Part shown: positions 1 to 6,199 of the stretch, piece after piece
Position numbering within the stretch: the first letter of the stretch is position 1
How the letters are laid out: each line of letters begins with the position of its first letter
Source: JAJRVH01 sp964505995
GTDB lineage: Bacteria; Pseudomonadota; Zetaproteobacteria; Mariprofundales; Mariprofundaceae
NCBI GenBank assembly: GCA_964505995.1
Contig: CAZDLB010000078.1
Span: 1 to 8,684, forward strand
Direction: 5' to 3'
DNA: 8,684 nucleotides
Notes under the pieces: model-generated
The model's database searches: none
Told to the model about the DNA's origin: nothing
Seen by the model: the letters and a program-made list of their open reading frames with translations, nothing else
Program-made: the position numbers and the translations under genes

Positions 1-1439
1 CCACCGATGACGACCGGCTGACCCGAGTCCACCGACACCACCGAGGACACCTGCTTGATGTCCAGAATCGGCGCGGTGGAACCATTGGCCGTGGTCACCT
101 CTCCGCTCAGCGACGTGATGACCGGCGAGATGTCCAGCGTCACGCGCCCGTCGGCCGAGATCTGGGGCGTGATGCTCATAACCAGCCCGACGGTGATGTT
201 CTGCGGCACATCGTTCGTCGTCGTCGTCGAGCCCGCCGTCGTCGTATCCGTCACGCTCTCGACACGGAAGAAGGTGCGGTCGGTGCCGACCTTGATGATG
301 GCCGGCTGATTGTTGATCGTACGCACCTGCGGCTTCGAGACGATGCGCAGATTGCCCTGCTCCTTCAGTGCCTGAACGATGCTCTTGAAGGTCTTGTTGT
401 TGTTCTGATACTGCCCGAGAAGCGTCGGCGCAGGCGTCGTGCCGGTGACGATGCCGAACGGCGTCACCGACGCCACGGCCGAGCTCAGCGACAGCCTGTT
501 CGTCACCCGTTCCCAGTCGACGGCGAACTGGTCGGTGTCATTGCGGCTGACCTCGATGATCTGCGCCGTGATCACGACCTGGCGATGCACCGAGTTGTTG
601 ACCCAGTCGAGATAGCGGGCCACCTGCTCCATGTTGCGGTGACGGTCGGTGACGCTGATGATGCCGGACAGGCGATTGATGGTATAGCGGGCCACGCCCT
701 CCTCCTGGCTCAGCAGCGCCTTCAGGTTCGTTTCCAGCTCACCCCAGAAATCGATCGAATCGCTGCTGCGGATCGAGACGCTGGATGAGGAACTGCCGCC
801 GTTCCCGCTTCCCGAAGTGCTGGATGTGGTTGTCGTGCCTGCGGCTGTGCCAGTGGTGCCCGATCCTCCGGTCGTATTCGAGGCCGAGGTCATGCTGGTT
901 TCGACATTGCCCTCGCCGCTGCGCACGAAACGCGGATAGCTGATCTCGAAGATACGCGTTTCCAGATTGTGGACGCGCAGAATGTCGCCATCCTTCTCGA
1001 AATAGTAGCCGTTGACCTCCAGAAGCGCGTTCATCGCCTGGGACAGCGACAGGTTTGAGAACGAAACGGTCACGCGGCCCGTCACATCCCTGTCCGGAAT
1101 GATGTTCAGGCCGTACTTGCGCGCAAATGTGGCAAGCGCGGTCTGGATATCCATGCGCCTGACCGAAAAGGAATACAGCCTGCCATCGCTCATCTCAAGC
1201 CTGTCCCGGCTGGGCGCAGCCTCGGCCCGGCGCTGGCGCTCGAGATCCTTCATGGCCAGCAGCGCCTTCGCCGAGTCGCGCTTCATGCTGGCATTGGCCT
1301 GATCCAGGCTCATGCTCAGCTTCAGCGAGGTCTTCCCGGCGTCATTCCGGTCTGTGCTGGCCGGAGGCTTCTTGGCGCAGCCGGCAACCAGGAGCAGGGC
1401 CAGGAGGGTGACAAAAAGGTGCGTGAGTCGCTTGTTCAT
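1..1439 (-). CDS. mshL: MshL/PilQ-type outer-membrane secretin lipoprotein (3' end cut by window edge)
   Basis: Forms the multimeric outer-membrane gate through which a type IV pilus or pseudopilus leaves the cell. Only the first 479 residues are in the window. Residues 1-20 are a lipoprotein signal (MNKR, then a hydrophobic run) with lipobox LVAGC and Cys21 as the lipidation site; Ala at +2 fits outer-membrane sorting. Residues about 95-158 look like a secretin/TonB short N-terminal (STN) domain. Residues 181-222 are an unusual Ser/Thr/Gly-rich linker. Residues 228-282 resemble a ring-forming N domain. The secretin core starts at RQVVITAQIIEV (286-297) and continues with the RIVSKPQVRTINNQPA stretch (365-380); a Thr-rich segment lies at 399-408. 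The frame is still open at the left edge at VVIG, so the C-terminal barrel end is missing. The ATG at 1439 has AGGGG seven bases upstream. The gene starts 15 bases after the PilP-like stop. The MshL assignment rests on the order I-J-K-L and the core motif style; PilQ or GspD naming is possible. Confidence 0.93.
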   Translation of the reverse strand, partial: MNKRLTHLFVTLLALLLVAGCAKKPPASTDRNDAGKTSLKLSMSLDQANASMKRDSAKALLAMKDLERQRRAEAAPSRDRLEMSDGRLYSFSVRRMDIQTALATFARKYGLNIIPDRDVTGRVTVSFSNLSLSQAMNALLEVNGYYFEKDGDILRVHNLETRIFEISYPRFVRSGEGNVETSMTSASNTTGGSGTTGTAAGTTTTSSTSGSGNGGSSSSSVSIRSSDSIDFWGELETNLKALLSQEEGVARYTINRLSGIISVTDRHRNMEQVARYLDWVNNSVHRQVVITAQIIEVSRNDTDQFAVDWERVTNRLSLSSAVASVTPFGIVTGTTPAPTLLGQYQNNNKTFKSIVQALKEQGNLRIVSKPQVRTINNQPAIIKVGTDRTFFRVESVTDTTTAGSTTTTNDVPQNITVGLVMSITPQISADGRVTLDISPVITSLSGEVTTANGSTAPILDIKQVSSVVSVDSGQPVVIG

Positions 1440-1454
1440 GATGGATCCCCTGAT

Positions 1455-1886
1455 TCAAAAGATTCGTATGAAATGTTTTTTCTCACCGGCGCGCTGAACC
1501 CAGACGCCGCTGTTGCGGATGCCGAGTACCTTGAAACCGCCGATGGAATCGCCAACATGCAGGATGCGGCCATTGATACGCGCGAAGGTATCCGTGGGCT
1601 TTTTGCCGACGGCAATCATGCTGACGTACAGCCGCCGGTAATCCGGCAGCGTCCCGCCCCGCAGCTGCTGGCGAGGGCGGAACGGGTTGCGCAGCAGCTG
1701 AGCCGGCATGGCCAGTTCATGCCGCATCGGCCCGGTGGCCGGCCTGGAGTTCAGGGCTTCCGGATGAACAGCCGGCAATGGCCGGGCGGGCTTTCGCGGT
1801 GAATCGCCGAAGCGCAGCCATAGCACGACGGCCAGCGCCAGCACCAGCACGACGGCGAGAACGGATTTGAGCTTATCGCTGCCCAT
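1455..1886 (-). CDS. PilP/GspC/MshK-like inner-membrane periplasmic connector
   Basis: A 143-residue protein likely to link the inner-membrane alignment complex to the secretin. Residues 7-25 form one transmembrane helix (SVLAVVLVLALAVVLWL) after a short cytoplasmic N-terminus. A Pro/Arg-rich periplasmic linker follows (about 27-64), then an RNPFRP motif (66-71) of the kind that precedes the conserved domain in PilP, GspC and MshK. The small beta domain (about 85-142) carries FARINGRILHVGDSIGGFKV, with the VGD turn typical of GspC homology-region folds. Unlike classical PilP it has no lipobox; it is membrane-anchored as in GspC. Its start overlaps the end of the PilO-like gene by 14 bases, and the secretin gene follows 15 bases after its stop, which fits a protein that contacts the secretin N domains. 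Family assignment is from size, topology, motif and position; overall sequence conservation in this family is low. Confidence 0.8.
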   Translation of the reverse strand: MGSDKLKSVLAVVLVLALAVVLWLRFGDSPRKPARPLPAVHPEALNSRPATGPMRHELAMPAQLLRNPFRPRQQLRGGTLPDYRRLYVSMIAVGKKPTDTFARINGRILHVGDSIGGFKVLGIRNSGVWVQRAGEKKHFIRIF

Positions 1887-2487
1887 AGTGGAAACTGCTC
1901 CAGAGTACGAGCTGCATCGTCACCGACGCAAAATCCGTGCCGCTGCCCTTGACCTCAAGCCGCGTCAGATCGGCCTTGCGGCCCATGTCGGGTATGCGCT
2001 TGAGAATGTCGATCAGCTTTGCGTACGCATCCCTGCGCGCGGCCGGATTGCGCAGATTCAGATCCACGCGGATCAGCTGCAGCGGCTGTCCGTATAGTTT
2101 CACCGCATCAAACCCCGCGGAGGGCAGATGGGCCACATTCGTATGCACGATGAAGCCAGCCGCCTTCAACGATCCGGACAGCGCATTGATGAAGCCGGAA
2201 ACGGCGTCGACATCATCGAAGATCATGCGCTGGGCCTCGCTGTGGCGCCTGGTGTCGAAGTTCGCTTCCAGTTCCTTCGCCCGATGCTTGAGCTGATCGA
2301 GGTCAGCAACGGCGAGACTCCCCTGCTGAATCTGACGGGCCAGATCCTTCGTCTGCGGCAGCAGGTGATAGTAGATATCCAGAGCCAGTCCGACGGAAAG
2401 GGAGACCAGCAAGGCCAGCGCAAGACGCCCCCAAAGACGCCGACGGCGCCTGAGCCGGGCAAACAGAAGCAATGCCGACCTATTCAT
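1873..2487 (-). CDS. PilO/GspM/MshJ-like inner-membrane alignment protein
   Basis: A 204-residue bitopic membrane protein expected to dimerise with the PilN-like part of its upstream neighbour. The cytoplasmic tail is short and very basic (RLRRRRR at 11-17). It is followed by one transmembrane helix (about 19-41), a likely coiled coil (about 43-82, with repeated heptad Leu/Ala and charged residues), and a periplasmic domain of about 120 residues ending in beta-rich sequence (LTRLEVKG, then VTMQLVLWSSF), as expected for the PilO/GspM ferredoxin-like fold. I chose the ATG at 2487, which overlaps the previous stop by 8 bases and follows GAGGCGG. The ATG at 2538 lies deep inside the upstream gene and would add an odd 17-residue Arg-rich extension. 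No catalytic residues are expected. Assignment is by topology and position between the PilM/N-like and PilP-like genes. PilO, GspM and MshJ are equivalent roles here. Confidence 0.8.
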   Translation of the reverse strand: MNRSALLLFARLRRRRRLWGRLALALLVSLSVGLALDIYYHLLPQTKDLARQIQQGSLAVADLDQLKHRAKELEANFDTRRHSEAQRMIFDDVDAVSGFINALSGSLKAAGFIVHTNVAHLPSAGFDAVKLYGQPLQLIRVDLNLRNPAARRDAYAKLIDILKRIPDMGRKADLTRLEVKGSGTDFASVTMQLVLWSSFHYGQR

Positions 2488-3808
2488 GGACGACCGCCTC
2501 GATCTCGAACGGAATGCCCGTGCTGGCATCGGCGGCATGCATGTTCGACCAGACCTGCACGCCCTTCAGCCAGTCATCGCGCCAGGAATGGATCAGTCGC
2601 GCATGGTAGGGCGCCTGCGTGAAGCGGGATTCCAGCTTCCTCAGAAGCTGGGGTGCATGCACCGGGTCGGCCTGGACCTCACCCTTGAGGGCAAACCTTG
2701 TATCCCCGCCATCCTTCCAGGGAGGGCCAAGACGTTCAGCCGTAAACGAACGCAATGTAAAATCGAAGGAAAGGTCGTTGCCGACCTGAACCAGCAGCAC
2801 AGCGGGCAGGATGGCATGGTGGGAAGCCGCCGCATCAAAGCGCTGCTTCTGCTCGACCGCCTCGATCCTGCGGACATGAGCCTCGCGCTCGCGCATCAGC
2901 AGCCGAATATCGGCCAGTGTCTTCTGGTATTGATGCATCTGGCGCTTGAGATAGACATGCCCCGCCAGCGAGCCGAAAATGAACGGCAGCAGCAGCCCGA
3001 CAGCCAGCCAAAGGCGCAGCCGCTGCACGGCGATGCCGCGGTCTCCCGGGGGCACGAGATTGCTGGTGGACTGCACGGGCAGAGCGACGATTGCTTCCAG
3101 CAGCGCCTCGGGATCGCCGAGCAGGCGCACCTGCTCGGTGGCAAACGCCTCCTCGCCGACGAGAAACACCTCCGGCTCGCGCCCGGCAAACAGCTGGCGC
3201 CCAAGCTGAATGCTGCGCCGCACGTCCTGTTCCAGGTGCTCCGGATTCGATGCCAGCGGGGCAACACGGAACATCGCCGGCCGCTTCTTTGCCGGATCAT
3301 GATAGAGCATGAAGTTCATGCCGGCCTCGCGATCGGCGTATTCGATCAGCATCGGGGCATCCGTAGGTGCCCTGCGCGCCAGCTGCGCCAGAACCGGCGT
3401 CAGGCCACAGACGATATCCACGGCCAGGCCACAGGCCTTGAAGGCCTCGATGACGGCATCATAGAAGCGCGAATCGAGCACATCGAAGAGTACCTTGCGC
3501 GGATCTGCCGCCCGCATGAAAGCGATGTGCCCGGACGGGTCCACGGCCTGCACCTGACGGCCCAGGCGCTGACGGATGAAGTCATGCGTGAGCCTGGCAT
3601 CCATCTCCGGCACCTCCAGCTCATGATGCGAGATGTATTCGCCCTCATAGACCAGCACCGCGCTGCTGCCGCGAAAACCGATGCGCCGGATCGCCTGTTT
3701 CAGGCGATTGACATCGATTTCCGACCAGCCGTCATCGCTGCGCGCCTCACCCCCGCGGGTAAAGAACGTGACCTGGTCGTTGACCCAGAACAGATGCAGG
3801 CGCTCCAT
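2480..3808 (-). CDS. GspL-like protein: PilM-type cytoplasmic domain fused to PilN-type membrane/periplasmic domain
   Basis: A 442-residue scaffold of the inner-membrane platform. Residues 1 to about 245 are a cytoplasmic region with the look of a degenerate actin-like PilM/GspL/MshI domain (for example a strand-turn around VLVYEGEYISHHELEVPEMD, 51-70, and EVFLVGEEA, 213-221); I see no intact nucleotide-binding signature. A transmembrane helix follows at about 266-286 (LWLAVGLLLPFIFGSLAGHVYL), then a coiled coil (about 287-325, rich in Arg, Glu, Gln and Leu) and a periplasmic PilN-like domain (about 335-442). In many type IV pilus systems the first and last parts are separate PilM and PilN proteins; one polypeptide is the GspL layout, and no separate pilN is present here. 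Its ATG shares one base with the previous stop (TGATG), so the two genes are probably translationally coupled. Likely partner of the ATPase N-terminal region. The fold assignment is inferred from topology and context. Confidence 0.8.
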   Translation of the reverse strand: MERLHLFWVNDQVTFFTRGGEARSDDGWSEIDVNRLKQAIRRIGFRGSSAVLVYEGEYISHHELEVPEMDARLTHDFIRQRLGRQVQAVDPSGHIAFMRAADPRKVLFDVLDSRFYDAVIEAFKACGLAVDIVCGLTPVLAQLARRAPTDAPMLIEYADREAGMNFMLYHDPAKKRPAMFRVAPLASNPEHLEQDVRRSIQLGRQLFAGREPEVFLVGEEAFATEQVRLLGDPEALLEAIVALPVQSTSNLVPPGDRGIAVQRLRLWLAVGLLLPFIFGSLAGHVYLKRQMHQYQKTLADIRLLMREREAHVRRIEAVEQKQRFDAAASHHAILPAVLLVQVGNDLSFDFTLRSFTAERLGPPWKDGGDTRFALKGEVQADPVHAPQLLRKLESRFTQAPYHARLIHSWRDDWLKGVQVWSNMHAADASTGIPFEIEAVVHE

Positions 3809-4962
3809 CAGGGAACGGTCACCGTCAGATTGTTGTGCGGCATGTAGCCGGCATAGACCACCGGCGCGTTGTTGCCCTTCACCTCAGGTACGACGAGATA
3901 GAGTTCGCATTCGTTGATCTGAAAGGCTTTTGTGCTGTTCTTCTTCACCTTGCCCAGCGTCGTCGGCACACCTCCGACACCGCCATAGACCCAGTAGGTA
4001 TCCTTCGGGGTGTTGTTGATCACGGTCAGGCTGTACGGCGTGCCCGTGGGTGTGCAGGTTGGATCGGCTCCCCAGTTCGTCAGCAGTCCGCCCTGATTCG
4101 GGTCGAAGATCGGGCCGACGCCAGCACCGCCGCCTCCTCCGCCACCACCGGTACCACCGCCTCCGGCCCCTCCAAGCGTGGAGCCCCAGACGCCACCGTT
4201 GAACACGAACGAGGTTGGCTCGCTGACGGTGTGCCGGTAATAGATCGTGCCGGTGCCATCGTAGAGATCCAGCTTCGTGGACTTGATCAGATGCAGCGTC
4301 GTCGTCGAAAGCGGCGTCAGCGCTGCCGGCGGATTCGGCTGGGCATCCACGGTGTAGCTCGAGGATGTCGCGGCATCGTTGTTGTTCAGCGTCACCGGAA
4401 AGAACAGACCGCCCAGGTTCACGCGCTCGATCTTCAGCGCATCGCCCTCGGTCAGCTCGGCCGGAAACGTACCGGCCTGGTTCCAGACGGCATCGAAGGT
4501 GGCGGCAGGCATCTGCCCCGAGGCCGTGGCCAGCGGCGTCTGGCCCAGGTTGGAGATGATCATCACGCGCGGATTGACCGGCGCCGCGTTCAGAAAGCTT
4601 CCGGCCGTGGCATTGGCCACCTGATCGTAGGGCAGCGTGCTCGCGGTGGCGATGAAGTTGTCCGGATAGACGTAGATCACCTGCTGATTCATGCCGGAAA
4701 CGACGATCTGCGCCGGCGATTCGCTGGCATACTGGCTAATCGCCTGCGCCCACGTTGCGGCTCCGGGAACGACATGGCTGGCGATGACATAGCTGTTCAG
4801 CGCCTCATGTAGCGCCGCCAGGCGGCTCACCTCGGCCAGCTGTATGTCGAGGAACTTGCTCTTCAGTGTCCTGGGCAGAATGGCGGCCAGCAGCATGCCG
4901 ATCACCGCGATCGCGATCACGATGCCGATCATCGAAAACCCGTCTTCCCGTCTCATTCTCAT
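3808..4962 (-). CDS. Large minor prepilin with Gly-rich hinge and extra C-terminal domain; lacks Glu5
   Basis: A 384-residue prepilin. A short basic leader (MRMRREDG) precedes a class III cleavage site G8/F9, followed by FSMIGIVIAIAVIGMLLAAILP. Mature position 5 is Gly rather than the usual Glu, as in GspK-type minor pseudopilins. The first part (to about residue 255) has the long N-terminal helix and beta-rich segments. Residues about 264-280 are a glycine-rich hinge with one Thr, and residues 281-384 form a separate domain with Cys303 and Cys352, a possible disulfide. The layout recalls large single minor pilins of type IVb pili (TcpB/CofB) or PilV tip proteins, so a tip, initiator or adhesin role is plausible but unproven. 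I recognise no homologue of the C-terminal domain. The first ATG (4962) was chosen because AAGGGAG lies just upstream; the ATG at 4956 is possible. It lies 19 bases after the platform gene and shares one base with the next start. Confidence 0.88.
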   Translation of the reverse strand: MRMRREDGFSMIGIVIAIAVIGMLLAAILPRTLKSKFLDIQLAEVSRLAALHEALNSYVIASHVVPGAATWAQAISQYASESPAQIVVSGMNQQVIYVYPDNFIATASTLPYDQVANATAGSFLNAAPVNPRVMIISNLGQTPLATASGQMPAATFDAVWNQAGTFPAELTEGDALKIERVNLGGLFFPVTLNNNDAATSSSYTVDAQPNPPAALTPLSTTTLHLIKSTKLDLYDGTGTIYYRHTVSEPTSFVFNGGVWGSTLGGAGGGGTGGGGGGGGAGVGPIFDPNQGGLLTNWGADPTCTPTGTPYSLTVINNTPKDTYWVYGGVGGVPTTLGKVKKNSTKAFQINECELYLVVPEVKGNNAPVVYAGYMPHNNLTVTVP

Positions 4963-4981
4963 GTTCTTCTCCCTTACCCAT

Positions 4982-6199
4982 TCAGTGGCGCATCGAGTGC
5001 ACTTTGTCGATCATGTCCAGCATCGGCAGGAACACCGCCAGCGCGATGAACAGCACGACGATACCGAGCAGGATCGTGATCAGCGGCGTGATCAGCGTGA
5101 AGGCGCGGGCGATGCGCCGCGGCACCTCCTCATCGTAATACTCGGAGACATAGTTCAGCGTTTCGTCGAGATTGCCCGAGTCCTCGCCCACCTTGAGCAT
5201 GCGCAGCACCATCGGGCTGAACACGGTGGTCTGGCTCATCGCGGCATGGATCGTCGCGCCCTGGATGATGCGCTCGCGGGCATCGAGGATTTCCTTCTCG
5301 GCAAAGGTGTTGCCAACCGCGCGCGCCGCGATCTCCATCGCATCCACCAGCGTAATGCCGGAACGGAACAGCGCCGAGAGATGATGCGCAAAGCGGGAGC
5401 CGACGATCATCCGGTTCAGCGCACCGAAGAACGGCAGCCGCAGCTTCAGTTCATCCACGCGGTAATGGAATGCCGGCCACTTCAGATACAGAAGCGGCAG
5501 CAGCAGGAACAGACCGGCAAACAGCAGCACGACGTAGACGCCGTAATCGCCGAAGAAAGCGTTGAGGTGGAACATCATGCGCGTCGGCCACGGCATCGGC
5601 ACGTTGAACATCGCCACCGTCTCCATGATCTGCGGCACGACGAAGCTGAACATCAGCACGATGAACGCCACGATGACCACCAGCAGGATGCCGGGCTCCA
5701 GCATCATCTGCATGACGTTCTTCTTCATCTGATCCAGCCAGCTGTGATGCCGGATCAGGAATTCAAAGGACGAATCCAGCCGGCCGGACTCGCTGCCCGC
5801 CTGCAGGATGCCCAGACTCATCGCATCGAAGACCTTCGGATGACGGCTGGCGGCCTCCACCAGGCTGTCGCCGGCCTCGAGGTCATTGGCGATCTGGCGG
5901 GCCACGGTCTGCAAGCCGGGATTGGCGATCTCGTCCAGCGAATCGCGGATCGCATCCAGCAGCGGCACACCGGCCTTCTCCATTGCCAGCCACGGTATCA
6001 GCATCTCGATGATGTCACGGCGGCTGATGCGCCGGGAGGACTGGAACATTCCCTGCATGGACCTGGCCATGCGGCTGGAAACCAGCATCAGGCCGCGTGC
6101 CTCCAGCTCCTGTTCCAGCATCAGCTCCGAAGGCAGATGCATCGTCCCCCGCTCGACCTGCCCGTCGGGACTGACCGCCACGTAGGCGAAATCAGGCAT
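4982..6199 (-). CDS. GspF/PilC/MshG-family polytopic platform protein
   Basis: The 405-residue inner-membrane platform on which the assembly ATPase acts to extrude pilin subunits. It has the full family layout: a short N-terminal domain (FAYVAVSPDGQVERGTM at 4-20, then an LxxxGL-type helix), a first T2SSF repeat (about 63-187) with the ILQAGSESGRLDSSF signature (131-145), transmembrane helices at about 168-190 and 217-240, a second repeat (about 266-388) with the matching MLKVGEDSGNLDETL signature (334-348), and a last helix at about 370-393. Length is normal for GspF/PilC. The ATG overlaps the end of the ATPase gene by 8 bases, so the motor and its platform are coupled in translation. No truncation or odd residue is seen. 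Whether to call it MshG, PilC or GspF depends on the system name; the family itself is certain. Confidence 0.96.
   Translation of the reverse strand: MPDFAYVAVSPDGQVERGTMHLPSELMLEQELEARGLMLVSSRMARSMQGMFQSSRRISRRDIIEMLIPWLAMEKAGVPLLDAIRDSLDEIANPGLQTVARQIANDLEAGDSLVEAASRHPKVFDAMSLGILQAGSESGRLDSSFEFLIRHHSWLDQMKKNVMQMMLEPGILLVVIVAFIVLMFSFVVPQIMETVAMFNVPMPWPTRMMFHLNAFFGDYGVYVVLLFAGLFLLLPLLYLKWPAFHYRVDELKLRLPFFGALNRMIVGSRFAHHLSALFRSGITLVDAMEIAARAVGNTFAEKEILDARERIIQGATIHAAMSQTTVFSPMVLRMLKVGEDSGNLDETLNYVSEYYDEEVPRRIARAFTLITPLITILLGIVVLFIALAVFLPMLDMIDKVHSMRH

Noticed and set aside
2486..3847. A 453-codon open frame on the plus strand
   Set aside because: It lies antisense to the GspL-like gene. Its product is rich in His, Gln and Arg with no recognisable domain, as expected from reverse reading of GC-rich coding DNA, whereas the minus strand has the right topology and gene overlaps.
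4060..4220. Possible shufflon (invertible C-terminal segments) at the hinge of the large prepilin
   Set aside because: The modular layout resembles PilV, but I see no sfx-like 19-bp repeats, no inverted alternative C-terminal cassettes downstream (the next gene starts at the stop codon) and no recombinase gene in the window.
3835..4812. A 325-codon open frame on the plus strand
   Set aside because: It is antisense to the large prepilin, and its Arg/Gly-rich product has no motif. The minus strand shows a perfect class III cleavage region and a good ribosome site.
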